Part shown: positions 1-8,945 of the stretch, one piece after another | How positions within the stretch are numbered: the first letter of the stretch is position 1 | How the letters are laid out: each line of letters opens with the position of its first letter | Source of the DNA: Methylocystis sp. ATCC 49242 | GTDB taxonomy: Bacteria; Pseudomonadota; Alphaproteobacteria; Rhizobiales; Beijerinckiaceae | Direction of reading: 5' to 3' | DNA length: 64,000 nucleotides | NCBI RefSeq assembly: GCF_000188155.2 | Contig: NZ_KE124774.1 | Location: 2,982,356-3,046,355 of the forward strand | The notes under the pieces: generated by a model | The model's database searches: none | What the model was told of the DNA's origin: nothing | Seen by the model: the letters and a program-made list of their open reading frames with translations, nothing else | Translations under genes and position numbers: made by a program

Positions 1-497
1 TGCCGCGCCGCCTCGCCGAAGCCGACGACGACGTCGCGCAGATGCGGCGACTGCAGCCACATGGGGACGGCGCGCCTCAGCACGCCGCCCTCCTCGCGCG
101 ACAGACCCTTTCCGGTGACGACGATCGCCACCTTCGCGCCTTCCGCCTGAGCGCGGCGCAGAAAGGACGTGAGGGCGCGCTGCGCCTCGTCCTGCCGCAT
201 CCCATGCAGATCGAGCTTGGCGTCGACCTCCAGCCTCCCGCGCTTGATCTTGACGCGCGTGCGATGATCGATGTCGACGAGCGGCGTGACGGCGGGCCGC
301 GGGGGCGGCGGCGGGCGGTCGCGGTTGGGCGCGGCCGCGGAAATCTTGTGGGGCGGCTCCTTCGCCGAGGTCGGCGCGGCTTCGACCGGCGGGGCGGGGC
401 GCGCATGAAAGGGCCGCACATTGGCCGTCACGATCGTCCAGAGCTCGGCCTCGGCGTGCGACAGCCGGCGGGTGTATCGGCGCGGCCCCTCGCTCAC
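1..497 (-). CDS. Smr domain protein, C-terminus cut by window edge
   Basis: Reads from a GTG at 497 and runs off the left edge, giving about 165 residues. The first half is basic and proline-rich. The second half carries Smr hallmarks: an LDLHGM motif followed by an ALTSFL helix and a VVTGKG strand-loop. The Smr fold is the small MutS-related domain with DNA- or RNA-nicking activity in characterised members; stand-alone Smr proteins like this are common in Alphaproteobacteria and their role is unsettled. The start overlaps the stop of the upstream mltA gene by 4 bp (GTGA), so the two are probably translationally coupled in a Tim44-mltA-smr operon. The family call is firm; the substrate is unknown. 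Confidence 0.88.
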   Translation of the reverse strand, partial: MSEGPRRYTRRLSHAEAELWTIVTANVRPFHARPAPPVEAAPTSAKEPPHKISAAAPNRDRPPPPPRPAVTPLVDIDHRTRVKIKRGRLEVDAKLDLHGMRQDEAQRALTSFLRRAQAEGAKVAIVVTGKGLSREEGGVLRRAVPMWLQSPHLRDVVVGFGEAAR

Positions 498-1582
498 GGC
501 GCAGCCTCGTCGACCGGCAGGAAAACGGTGAATTCGGCCGGATGGCGCACCAGTCCGGCGCGCCGGCCGGCGGCGTCTCCCGCGCCGAAGAACAGATCGG
601 CGCGGGCCGCCCCGAGAATAGCCGACCCTGTGTCCTGCGCGATCATCAGCCGCTCCAGCTTCGCTTCCGTTTCATCCTGCCACGGAACGCGGGTTTCGAT
701 CCAGAAGGGCAGGCCATAGCACCAGATCGACCGGTCGACGGCGATGGACCGCAGAGGCGTGAGGGCGCAGCCCTCTCCGCCGATCGGGCCGACCTGCCGG
801 TCGCTCGACGCGTCGATACCGAAGAATACAGAAGATCGGTTTTCCTGCATCAGCTTCCGGCCGGGCTCGCCGCTGGCCGCTCCCAGACGGCGCAGGGTCG
901 CTTTCATCGTCTCGAGCGACATTTCGCCGGCCGGCGTGATCCCGCGTTCGATCAGAAGCCTGCCGATGGAGGTGTAGGGCCAGCCGTTGCGGCCGTCATA
1001 GGTGAGCGGGAGGCTCGCGCCGTCCGGAAGCCGCAGCCGAGCCGAGCCCTGCACCTGCATAAGAAACAGCTCTACCGCGTCGCGCACGAAGGCGATGGGC
1101 CGGGAGCCGGTCGCGGCGCCTTCTTCCTCGATCGCGCGACGGTCGGGATAGGGCGCGAGCGTTCCGTCAGCCGCGCGGCGCGCGCTCGTCAGGGTCTCTC
1201 CGGTCGGGAGCCGCAAGGGGGCTTCGTTCAATGTGACGAGATCGGGCGGTCGCGACAGGATCGGCGTCTCGAAGCCCGGCTCCGGCGCAAGTCGCGCCTC
1301 GACCTCGGGCTCGTAATAGGCGGTGACGAACCCGGCGCGGTTCAGCCGAAAGGGCCGGAACCAGCGCCGGAAGAAATCTTCGGGGTTCGCCTCTTCGAGT
1401 GCGGCTTGTGAGGCCGCGACGAGGCCGGGAGGCGGCTGGCGGGCGGGACGCTGTTCGGTCTCCGCCGTCACAATCCGGACGGCCGAGCGCCGAAAGGCCG
1501 CGAGGGCTTCATCGAGACTGTCGCGAGTAAAACCGTCGAGCGCCTCGAAGGCGACGGGCGACAGACCTTCAGGCCGGCGCAC
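494..1582 (-). CDS. mltA: membrane-bound lytic murein transglycosylase A
   Basis: A 362-residue MltA (GH102) family protein. These enzymes cleave the MurNAc-GlcNAc bond of peptidoglycan and release 1,6-anhydro products. Visible family signatures are FVTAYYEPEVEA (about residues 84-95), VQGSARLRLPDG (about 177-188), YDGRNGWPYTSIGRLL shortly after, and a C-terminal FFGAGDAAGRRAG segment of the 3D-domain type with the Asp expected in catalysis. The GTG start at 1582 is forced because an in-frame TAA, the stop of the upstream Tim44 gene, lies one codon earlier. The protein therefore starts MRRPEGLSPV and has no visible signal peptide or lipobox, although the family acts in the periplasm. It overlaps smr by 4 bp. 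Confidence 0.93.
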   Translation of the reverse strand: MRRPEGLSPVAFEALDGFTRDSLDEALAAFRRSAVRIVTAETEQRPARQPPPGLVAASQAALEEANPEDFFRRWFRPFRLNRAGFVTAYYEPEVEARLAPEPGFETPILSRPPDLVTLNEAPLRLPTGETLTSARRAADGTLAPYPDRRAIEEEGAATGSRPIAFVRDAVELFLMQVQGSARLRLPDGASLPLTYDGRNGWPYTSIGRLLIERGITPAGEMSLETMKATLRRLGAASGEPGRKLMQENRSSVFFGIDASSDRQVGPIGGEGCALTPLRSIAVDRSIWCYGLPFWIETRVPWQDETEAKLERLMIAQDTGSAILGAARADLFFGAGDAAGRRAGLVRHPAEFTVFLPVDEAAP

Positions 1583-1585
1583 CGC

Positions 1586-2287
1586 TTATTCTGCGGGTCG
1601 CGTCGCGACGAGTTTCCAGTTCGGGTCCGAGGCGCGCGGGTCGCGCGCAAAGGTCCACAATTCGACGACCGGAATCGTATGTCCGCCCTCGATCGTCTCG
1701 CCTTCCTTGTTGCGGCGCAGATTCATCAGCCGTGTTGCGAAGCGCACGGTGATCTCGTTGAGACGCGGCGCGGCGCGGGCCGACTCCACCAGCGCGGAAT
1801 CGATGGCTATGACGGCCGTCTCCATCGTCTCGCCATTCTCTTCGCGACGAGCGATCTCGGCGGCGAAGCCGTCGAAAACCTCCTTGGAAAGAAGCGGACG
1901 CAACTGGTCCCGGTCGCCCCTGGCGAAGGCCGAGACTATCATGTCATAGGCGCGCCTGGCGCCGTCCAGAAAAGCCTGGCCGTCGAAACGCGGGTCCGCA
2001 GCGGCGATGGCGTCGAGGCCGGAGGCGGCTGCGCCGCCCTTTTCGGCGACGCCCTCCCAGCTCGCAGGGACGTTGCGCCTCGCGGCCGCGCCATCGTCGA
2101 GCGGCGCGGCGCCGGGTAGCGGCGTGGCGCCGGCGGGCGACGGTCGCCTCGGCTGGAATTGCGCCGGCGGCGGAGCGTCGCGATCGACGCGCACGCCCAG
2201 GACTGAACGCAGCTTCCAGATGACGAAGACAGCAAGCGCCGCAAAGACGACGAGCGACGGATCGAAAGGTTCGCCGGTTGGCGCCAT
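1586..2287 (-). CDS. Tim44/TimA-family inner-membrane protein
   Basis: A 233-residue protein with one N-terminal membrane segment (LVVFAALAVFVIWKLRSVLG, about residues 11-30), a proline/alanine-rich linker to about residue 80, and a C-terminal domain of the Tim44/NTF2-like type (from about FLDGARRAYDMIV to the end, including a predicted strand ITVRFATRLMN). Alphaproteobacterial TimA proteins resemble mitochondrial Tim44 and are membrane-anchored. It lies immediately upstream of mltA, with only one codon between its TAA and the next start, and diverges from fxsA. This Tim44-mltA-smr grouping opposite fxsA-secB is typical of Rhizobiales. The molecular function is inferred from the family only. 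Confidence 0.88.
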   Translation of the reverse strand: MAPTGEPFDPSLVVFAALAVFVIWKLRSVLGVRVDRDAPPPAQFQPRRPSPAGATPLPGAAPLDDGAAARRNVPASWEGVAEKGGAAASGLDAIAAADPRFDGQAFLDGARRAYDMIVSAFARGDRDQLRPLLSKEVFDGFAAEIARREENGETMETAVIAIDSALVESARAAPRLNEITVRFATRLMNLRRNKEGETIEGGHTIPVVELWTFARDPRASDPNWKLVATRPAE

Positions 2288-2391
2288 TGGTCACTCCCGA
2301 ATCTCTTTGGTGTCGGCTAACATGTCGAGGCCGATATGTCACGAATCAAGGGGTCGGGCGCTTCGCCGCAGCCCGCGGAGGCCGCAAGACG

Positions 2392-2826
2392 GTGAATAGA
2401 TCGAAATTTCTGGGCTTCGCGATCGGCGCCTGGATCGTTGTGGAGATTCTGGCCTTCACGCTCGTCATCAAATCTTTGGGCGTGCTGGCGACGGTTGCGC
2501 TAGGTCTCGGGACCACCGCATTGGGTCTCGCTGACGTTAAGCGCCTGCTTTCCTATTGGCGTGAGCGGCGGAGCGGGGCCAATCGCGGCGGCGCGACTCT
2601 GGATGGCGCGATGCAGGCCCTGGGGGCGCTGCTGCTCATTCTTCCGGGTTTCGCCTCCGATTTCGTCGGGCTCGCGCTCAAATCCCCATCGGTGCGGGAA
2701 AGCGTCGCACGGCGCATTCGGGAGCGCGGCAAGGCGAAGGACCCGCGCACCATCGACCTGGAGCCGGGCGAATGGAAGGTCGTGACCAGGAAGAGGCGCG
2801 CCCCGCGCAAGGCCGGCGCGAAATGA
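2392..2826 (+). CDS. fxsA: FxsA family membrane protein
   Basis: A 144-residue protein from a GTG start at 2392. The N-terminus holds two hydrophobic segments (FAIGAWIVVEILAFTLVIKS and LATVALGLGTTALG), then the FxsA-type region with LDGAMQALGALLLILPGFASDFVGL, and a basic tail rich in Arg and Lys. FxsA of Escherichia coli relieves exclusion of phage T7 by F plasmids; its normal role is unclear. The GTG was chosen because the frame upstream of it encodes residues unlike the family; an ATG at 2338 is also in frame. Transcribed divergently from the Tim44 gene and followed 84 bp later by secB. Confidence 0.9.
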   Translation: MNRSKFLGFAIGAWIVVEILAFTLVIKSLGVLATVALGLGTTALGLADVKRLLSYWRERRSGANRGGATLDGAMQALGALLLILPGFASDFVGLALKSPSVRESVARRIRERGKAKDPRTIDLEPGEWKVVTRKRRAPRKAGAK

Positions 2827-2910
2827 GGCGACGCGGCTCGCCTTGTTCCACTCGACGAGACGTGTTACGCGGGCGCGACTTTTTCTGCGGCCCGGCTGGG
2901 AGATTCCGAC

Positions 2911-3396
2911 ATGTCCGACACCAATGGCAACGGCGCTAATGCGGCGCCGGGGGGCGCTCCGGCCCTCAACGCCCTCGTTCAGTATCTGAAGGACTTCTCC
3001 TTCGAAAATCCGAACGCCCCGAATTCCCTCGGCCCGCAGGAGAAGGCGCCGAATATTTCCATTCAGGTCAACGTCAACGCCAAGCAGCTGGCGCCGACCG
3101 ATTTCGAAGTGTCGCTGACCCTCGACGCCAAGGCCGGCGAGGGCGCGGGCCTGTTGTTCAAGCTCGATATGGAATATGGCGGCGTCTTCCGCCTGCTGAA
3201 CATTCCGCAGGAGCAGGTCCATCCGATCGTGATGATCGAATGTCCGCGTCTCCTTTTCCCCTTCGTGCGCCAGATCGTGGCTGACGCGACCCGCGACGGC
3301 GGTTTCCCCCCGCTCTACATCGACCCGATCGATTTCGTCGCGCTCTATCAGCAAAAGGCCGCCGAGGCCTCGGGTCAGAACTTCGCGCAGGCGTAA
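2911..3396 (+). CDS. secB: protein-export chaperone SecB
   Basis: A 161-residue SecB, the tetrameric cytosolic chaperone that keeps preproteins unfolded and delivers them to SecA. Family features are visible: [13 protein letters not shown] (about residues 25-37), the [10 protein letters not shown] strand, the [12 protein letters not shown] segment, [32 protein letters not shown] near the C-terminus, and a short variable tail. Its end faces dnaQ on the other strand with only 3 bp between stop codons. No obvious hairpin terminator is present there, so read-through into antisense dnaQ is possible. Confidence 0.98.
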   Translation: MSDTNGNGANAAPGGAPALNALVQYLKDFSFENPNAPNSLGPQEKAPNISIQVNVNAKQLAPTDFEVSLTLDAKAGEGAGLLFKLDMEYGGVFRLLNIPQEQVHPIVMIECPRLLFPFVRQIVADATRDGGFPPLYIDPIDFVALYQQKAAEASGQNFAQA

Positions 3397-3399
3397 AAA

Positions 3400-4119
3400 T
3401 CAGCCCGGCGAGGCGGCCGATTCGTCGGACCGCCCCGTCAGGTAACGATCCCAAATCGCAGACTTCGACAGCCCCGCCACAAAGGCGCGATGCGCCTCGT
3501 CCTCTGCGGGGGTGAGCCGGTCTTCGAGCGGCGCGGGGCGGGCGCGCAGCAGATCCGACGTCTGCGCGCGGCGTGACACGCTCACCGTCTGCAGGGAGAG
3601 CGCGGCCTGGCGCCCGCCCATCAGCTCCGCATAAACCTCCGCCAGAAGTCCCGCGTCGAGAAGCGCCCCGTGCTTGTCGCGGCGCGAGAGATCGATGCCA
3701 TATCGCTGACACAGCGCGTCGAGAGAGGCGGGGCTGCCGGGATGAAGCCGCCGCGCGATGGCGAGCGTGTCGACGATGCGCGCGGGCGCCAGCGGCGCGA
3801 AATTCAGCATTGAGAATTCGGCGTTGATGAAACGCACGTCGAATTCGGCGTTATGCGCGACCATTGGGGAATCCTCGATAAAATCGATGAATTCCTCTGC
3901 GATCTCGCGAAACTTCCTGTGCTGGGACAGAAACTCGCGAGAGAGGCCGTGAACGCGAAACGCCTCCTCCGGCATGTCGCGCTCGGGATCGATATAGGCG
4001 TGGAAGACGCGGCCGGTCGGAATGAGATTCAAAATCTCGACGGCGCCGATCTCGACGACGCGGTCGCCTTTCGAGGGATCGAGGCCGGTGGTTTCCGTAT
4101 CGAAGACGATTTCGCGCAT
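3400..4119 (-). CDS. dnaQ: DNA polymerase III epsilon subunit (3'-5' exonuclease)
   Basis: A 239-residue DEDDh proofreading exonuclease. ExoI is DTETTG with catalytic Asp7 and Glu9. ExoII is AHNAEFDVRF with His89, Asn90 and Asp94. ExoIII epsilon is DKHGALLDA with His150 and Asp155, the DEDDh signature. The C-terminal tail from about residue 185 should contact the alpha polymerase. It lies downstream of coaE on the same strand, separated by 156 bp in which I see no other gene, in the conserved maf-coaE-dnaQ order. The length matches alphaproteobacterial DnaQ. Confidence 0.98.
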   Translation of the reverse strand: MREIVFDTETTGLDPSKGDRVVEIGAVEILNLIPTGRVFHAYIDPERDMPEEAFRVHGLSREFLSQHRKFREIAEEFIDFIEDSPMVAHNAEFDVRFINAEFSMLNFAPLAPARIVDTLAIARRLHPGSPASLDALCQRYGIDLSRRDKHGALLDAGLLAEVYAELMGGRQAALSLQTVSVSRRAQTSDLLRARPAPLEDRLTPAEDEAHRAFVAGLSKSAIWDRYLTGRSDESAASPG

Positions 4120-4275
4120 GTCTTTCCAATCGCTCAGTCAGTGAAGAAAAACCAGCTCACCATCCCCCGGACGAGCTTGAAAGCCGGCTTGCTCGAAATC
4201 CGGAGAGCGCAATCGAGCCTCGTCATGAAGTCGTTCTTCGCTGGCGGGGTTTCGTCCACATCTGCGTCTGGCGCG

Positions 4276-4863
4276 TCAGGCCCTTCCTTCGAGCGCATCC
4301 AGAATCGCCCGAACTTCCTTTCGCGCTTCGTCGAGTCCCCTGTCCGTATGCACGACGAAATCGGCGCGGGCCCGCTTTTCCGCGTCCGGCGTCTGCTTCG
4401 CCAGAATGGCGGCGAATTTCTCCTCCGTCATGCCCGGCCGCGCAAGCACGCGGGCCTTTTGCACATCTTCCGGCGCCGAGACGACGACGATGGCGTCGAC
4501 AGTCTTCTCTGCGCCCGTCTCGAACAGCAGCGGCACATCATAGACGACGATGCGCGCGCCCTTTTCGTCCTGCTCCTTCAGAAAGCGGTCCCGCTCCGCC
4601 CAGACGAGCGGATGGACGATCTGCTCCAGCTTCTTCATCGACGCCGGATCGTCGAGCACACGCGCGGCGAGAAGCCCGCGATCCACCACGCCGTCGACCG
4701 TTACGCCCGGAAACTCCGCCTCGATCGGGGCGACCGCCGCGCCTCTGTACAGGTCGTGAACGATCTGGTCCGAATCGAGCACGGCCACGCCCTCGTCGCG
4801 AAACATCTGGGCCGTCGTCGATTTGCCCATGCCAATCGAACCGGTGAGGCCCAGGCGCAGCAT
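4276..4863 (-). CDS. coaE: dephospho-CoA kinase
   Basis: A 195-residue enzyme that phosphorylates the 3'-OH of dephospho-CoA, the last step of CoA synthesis. The P-loop GSIGMGKST is at residues 8-16, followed by the family's [11 protein letters not shown] segment. The DVPLLFET motif (LID/CoA-binding region) and a [10 protein letters not shown] segment near the C-terminus also fit. The ATG at 4863 places the P-loop correctly; a longer reading frame upstream overlaps maf and is not needed. Many Rhizobiales carry aroE between maf and coaE; here the genes are only 11 bp apart and aroE is absent from the site. Confidence 0.97.
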   Translation of the reverse strand: MLRLGLTGSIGMGKSTTAQMFRDEGVAVLDSDQIVHDLYRGAAVAPIEAEFPGVTVDGVVDRGLLAARVLDDPASMKKLEQIVHPLVWAERDRFLKEQDEKGARIVVYDVPLLFETGAEKTVDAIVVVSAPEDVQKARVLARPGMTEEKFAAILAKQTPDAEKRARADFVVHTDRGLDEARKEVRAILDALEGRA

Positions 4864-4874
4864 CTTTCGTCCGC

Positions 4875-5510
4875 TCAAGAGATCAGCGCTCCCTCGCGGC
4901 GAAGGGCGTCGAGAAGGGGGAGGATCGGCAGACCCATGATGGTCCAGTGATCGCCGCTGACGCTCGCGAAAAGCTGCGCCCCCAGCCCTTCGACCTGATA
5001 GGCGCCGGCGCTCGCGAGCGCCGTTTCCCCCATGAGGGCGAGATAGGCGGCGATGAATTCGTCGCTCAGCTCCCGCATCGTCAGATCGGCGTGCGCGACG
5101 GTCTCGAAAATGATCGCGCCGTCGCGAACGAGGGCGACGGCGGAATGGAGACGATGACTCCGCCCGGAGAGAAAACGCAGCAATTCGGCCGCTTCCTTCA
5201 TCGTCCCCGGCTTGCCGAAAATCCACTCCTCGCAGCTCGCGACCTGATCCGCCCCCAGCACCAGACGGCCGAGCGAGCGGGCGGAAACGGACCGGGCCTT
5301 GGCGCGCGCGAGCGCCAAGGCCAGCGCGTCCGCGCCGACGGGCTCGAGGCGTGATTCGATCCCACGCTCATCGACGTCGGCCGGGCGCGCCTCGAATGGG
5401 AGGCCCGACTGCGCCAGAACGGCCTGACGGCCGGCGCTTCTCGAGGCGAGAATCAGCGGCGCGTCGGCGCGCCAGAAAGAGGACGCGGTCGTCACTGGCG
5501 ATTCATCCAC
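4875..5510 (-). CDS. maf: Maf family nucleotide pyrophosphatase
   Basis: A 211-residue Maf/HAM1-type house-cleaning pyrophosphatase that hydrolyses non-canonical or modified nucleoside triphosphates. The signature [18 protein letters not shown] is at about residues 19-36, followed by DERGIES, the LGADQV segment and the [26 protein letters not shown] motif near the C-terminus. The gene starts at the left edge of the origin candidate and diverges from hemE. A DnaA-box-like 9-mer (5503-5511) overlaps the start codon. The operon continues to coaE after 11 bp. Confidence 0.95.
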   Translation of the reverse strand: MDESPVTTASSFWRADAPLILASRSAGRQAVLAQSGLPFEARPADVDERGIESRLEPVGADALALALARAKARSVSARSLGRLVLGADQVASCEEWIFGKPGTMKEAAELLRFLSGRSHRLHSAVALVRDGAIIFETVAHADLTMRELSDEFIAAYLALMGETALASAGAYQVEGLGAQLFASVSGDHWTIMGLPILPLLDALRREGALIS

Positions 5511-5511
5511 A
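5503..5511 (+). promoter_or_regulatory. DnaA-box-like site overlapping maf start
   Basis: TCATCCACA differs from the TTATCCACA DnaA consensus at one position. It overlaps the maf start codon at the edge of the origin candidate. Confidence 0.45.
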
Positions 5512-5544
5512 GGCGGGTTTGAAAGTCGAAAAGCGGGGACAGCG

Positions 5545-5559
5545 TTAAGCCTTTCTTAA
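5545..5559 (+). promoter_or_regulatory. CtrA-type binding site
   Basis: TTAA, seven bases, TTAA, followed by C: an exact match to the full CtrA consensus TTAA-N7-TTAAC. In Caulobacter CtrA boxes in the origin repress initiation. Placement 35 bp upstream of the maf start also allows a promoter role. Confidence 0.6.
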
Positions 5560-5680
5560 CGAGGCTGTAGAGAGGTGGTCACAAGTCCGGGGAAGGATCA
5601 ACAGGCCAGCGGGAGTCGATAGGGGCGATCGGGATAATCCGGACAGCGGGGATTCACAATCGGCCAACAGGTCGCGCGCG

Positions 5681-5725
5681 TGATCATCATAATTAAATAT
5701 TTGTAAATAATAGATATTTATCGAT
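5681..5725. other. AT-rich tract, possible DNA unwinding element
   Basis: A stretch built almost only of A and T after TGATCATCATAATTAAAT, in a genome whose coding regions are clearly GC-rich. It sits in the middle of the maf-hemE gap, between the CtrA-type box and the DnaA-like site at 5777. Duplex unwinding is an inference from composition. Confidence 0.5.
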
Positions 5726-5776
5726 TTCCCCGTAATTCCCCAACCCCTTCGGCGTTCTTGCGGACTCTCCAGAGCC

Positions 5777-5785
5777 TGTGGGAAA
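5777..5785 (-). promoter_or_regulatory. DnaA-box-like site
   Basis: On the minus strand it reads TTTCCCACA, one mismatch from TTWTNCACA. It lies just left of the 9-bp inverted repeat in the origin candidate. Confidence 0.45.
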
Positions 5786-5798
5786 TTTGTTAACGGAA

Positions 5799-5825
5799 AT
5801 TAACCAGTGCGATGAGCTGGTTAAT
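5799..5825. repeat. perfect 9-bp inverted repeat in origin candidate
   Basis: ATTAACCAG (5799-5807) and CTGGTTAAT (5817-5825) are exact reverse complements separated by 9 bases. It may be a dyad for a dimeric regulator near the hemE promoter or part of the origin. No matching regulator is known to me. Confidence 0.6.
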
Positions 5826-5919
5826 AAAAAGTAAATAAATCTGTCTTTTAAGAATTTTTGTTTTTTGGCGTTTCGCGCTACTCCCCAATCGGTCGCTTCT
5901 CGCCGATGGGTCGAATGGA

Positions 5920-6954
5920 ATGTCTGACGAAAAAGCTCTGATCTCTGCGTTGCGCGGTAAAGCGAGCGCCGTCCCGCCAATGTGGCTCATGCGGCAGGCG
6001 GGCCGTTATCTGCCGGAATATCGCGCGCTTCGGGCCAAGGCGAAGAGCTTCCTCGATTTCTGCTACACGCCCGCCATGGCCGCCGAAGTGACGCTGCAGC
6101 CGGTCCGGCGCTTCCACTTCGACGCCGCGATCCTCTTCTCGGACATTCTCGTCATCCCCGACGCCATGGGCCAGACGGTGTCCTTTGAAACGGGCTCGGG
6201 CCCGCGCCTCGATCCGATCGAGACGCCGGAGGGGATTTCCCGGCTCGGCGCCTTCGATATCACGAAACTCTCGCCGGTCTTCGAGACCATCGATCGGGTG
6301 AAATCGGAGCTGCCGGCGGATGTCGCCTTCATCGGTTTCTGTGGCGCGCCATGGACGGTCGCAAGCTATATGATCGCCGGGCAGGGCACGCCGGACCAGG
6401 CGCCGGCGCGGCTTTTCGCCTTCCGCCATCCGGAGGCGTTCTCCAGTCTCATCGACCGGCTCGTCGACGCATCGGTGGATTATCTCGTCCGGCAAATCGA
6501 CGCCGGCGTCGAGGTCGTGCAGATTTTCGACAGCTGGGCGGGAGTGCTGCCGGCCAATGAATTCGAGGCCTGGTCGGCGAGGCCGATCGCGCGAATGATT
6601 GCGGCGCTGAAGACGCAACGGCCGAATGTGCCGGTCATCGCCTTCGTGCGCGGCGCCGACGCGCAATTGCCGCGGCTGACGAAGACGCTCCACGCCGATG
6701 GCTATGGACTCGATACGGCGCTCGATCCGAAATGGGCGGCGGCGAACACCGCGGCGAATGTTTGCCTTCAGGGCAATCTCGATCCGCTGGCGCTCATCGC
6801 TGGCGGCGCGGCGCTGGACCGGGAGATCGACTCGATCCTCGGGGCCTTTGCGGGCCGGCCGCATATTTTCAATCTCGGCCATGGCATTCTGCCGCAGACG
6901 CCGATCGAACATGTGGAACGGCTCGTCGAGCGGGTGCGAGGGGCGAGGGACTAG
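5920..6954 (+). CDS. hemE: uroporphyrinogen decarboxylase
   Basis: A 344-residue cytosolic enzyme that removes the four acetate carboxyls of uroporphyrinogen III to give coproporphyrinogen III. The N-terminal signature PPMWLMRQAGRYLPEYR is at about residues 19-35, with the substrate-binding Arg residues. Further family motifs are FSDILVIPDAMG, GFCGAPWT and QIFDSWAGVL, and the C-terminal NLGHGILPQTPIEHV. Its start is the right edge of the origin candidate. hemJ starts 2 bp after its stop, making a compact two-gene heme operon. Confidence 0.98.
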   Translation: MSDEKALISALRGKASAVPPMWLMRQAGRYLPEYRALRAKAKSFLDFCYTPAMAAEVTLQPVRRFHFDAAILFSDILVIPDAMGQTVSFETGSGPRLDPIETPEGISRLGAFDITKLSPVFETIDRVKSELPADVAFIGFCGAPWTVASYMIAGQGTPDQAPARLFAFRHPEAFSSLIDRLVDASVDYLVRQIDAGVEVVQIFDSWAGVLPANEFEAWSARPIARMIAALKTQRPNVPVIAFVRGADAQLPRLTKTLHADGYGLDTALDPKWAAANTAANVCLQGNLDPLALIAGGAALDREIDSILGAFAGRPHIFNLGHGILPQTPIEHVERLVERVRGARD

Positions 6955-6956
6955 CG

Positions 6957-7376
6957 ATGTATCTCTGGATCAAGGCGCTGCATGTCGTCGCCATCATTTC
7001 ATGGATGGCCGGGCTTCTCTATCTGCCGCGGCTCTTCGTCTATCACGCCGAAACAGCGCCGGGGCCCCAGTCCGAGACCTTCAAGATCATGGAGCGGCGG
7101 CTTTACCGCTATATCATGACGCCGGCGATGACGGTCGCCTGGCTGACGGGGTTTTATCTCGCGGTCGAGGGCGGGGCGCTGTCGTCGGGGTGGTTTCACG
7201 TGAAAGCAACGCTGGTGGTCCTGATGACCGCCGCGCATGTCCATGACGGCGTGCTGCAGCGGCGTTTCGCGGCGGACGCGAACCGCCATTCCTCGCGCTA
7301 TTACCGCGTCCTCAACGAGATCCCCACATTGCTCATGATCGGCATCGTCGTTCTGGTGATCGTGAAGCCTTTTTGA
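6957..7376 (+). CDS. hemJ: protoporphyrinogen IX oxidase, HemJ type
   Basis: A 139-residue membrane protein with about four hydrophobic helices. The conserved N-terminal motif includes KALHVVAIISWMAG with His9, then LYLPRLFVYH; these histidines and arginines are the family's heme-binding and catalytic positions. HemJ oxidises protoporphyrinogen IX to protoporphyrin IX and replaces HemG or HemY in many Alphaproteobacteria. The ATG at 6957 is 2 bp after the hemE stop, which supports co-transcription within one pathway. A degenerate parS-like palindrome (7192-7207) lies inside the reading frame. Confidence 0.95.
   Translation: MYLWIKALHVVAIISWMAGLLYLPRLFVYHAETAPGPQSETFKIMERRLYRYIMTPAMTVAWLTGFYLAVEGGALSSGWFHVKATLVVLMTAAHVHDGVLQRRFAADANRHSSRYYRVLNEIPTLLMIGIVVLVIVKPF
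7192..7207. promoter_or_regulatory. degenerate parS-like site inside hemJ
   Basis: GGTTTCACGTGAAAGC keeps the central GTTTCACGTGAAA core but differs from the consensus TGTTTCACGTGAAACA at three outer positions. It is a candidate weaker ParB site about 4 kb from the perfect one at 11255. Confidence 0.5.
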
Positions 7377-7531
7377 CGACGCTTGCATTGTCTTTGAAAA
7401 ACATATAAGAACTTGATCCTTACCTAAGGCAGACAGTCGTTTTGACGACCGCCGATATTGCTCCGGCGTTCGGGAATCCCCTTCCCGCCTCTCTGCCCGC
7501 TCTCCTGACGCATATCTCTTCGAAGGCCCAC
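7377..7531 (+). promoter_or_regulatory. rho leader with weak promoter-like elements
   Basis: A 155-bp gap between hemJ and the chosen rho start. TTGCAT (7383-7388) and TATAAG (7404-7409) are separated by 15 bp, shorter than ideal for a vegetative promoter. The leader is C- and T-rich with few G between about 7468 and 7530, compatible with Rho binding its own transcript, as known for rho autoregulation in other bacteria. No stable attenuator hairpin is obvious. Confidence 0.35.
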
Positions 7532-8800
<1,269 letters not shown>

Positions 8801-8825
8801 CGATTTGCTGCAATCAAGCCGATCG

Positions 8826-8868
8826 AGACCCGACGTCGCATTTCCGTGGCGTCGGGTCTTTTCTTTTT
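8826..8868 (+). terminator. rho-independent terminator after rho
   Basis: A perfect 10-bp stem, AGACCCGACG (8826-8835) with CGTCGGGTCT (8850-8859), a 14-base loop, then a T-rich run. It closes the rho transcript. Confidence 0.9.
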
Positions 8869-8945
8869 GAACCTGCTGCCGCGTGACGAGTTGAAAAATC
8901 CGCCGGCTGCGGCTTGAGTATCGGGACAATCTCGGGAAGTCCGGA

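Larger units (their letters stand above)
5511..5919. other. candidate chromosomal replication origin (maf-hemE gap)
   Basis: A 409-bp gene-free gap between divergent maf and hemE. It contains a TTAA-N7-TTAA CtrA-type box (5545-5559), DnaA-box-like 9-mers at 5503-5511 and 5777-5785, a strongly AT-rich tract at 5681-5725 suited to unwinding, a perfect 9-bp inverted repeat (5799-5825) and a second A/T-rich stretch to about 5865. In Caulobacter and Rickettsia the origin lies beside hemE, and parA-parB with parS sites lie 6-10 kb away here, as expected near an alphaproteobacterial origin. The assignment rests on synteny plus motifs; GC skew could not be computed. Confidence 0.72.

Noticed and set aside
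5790-5803. A second TTAA pair in the origin candidate
   Set aside because: The spacing is six, not seven, so it does not match the CtrA consensus.
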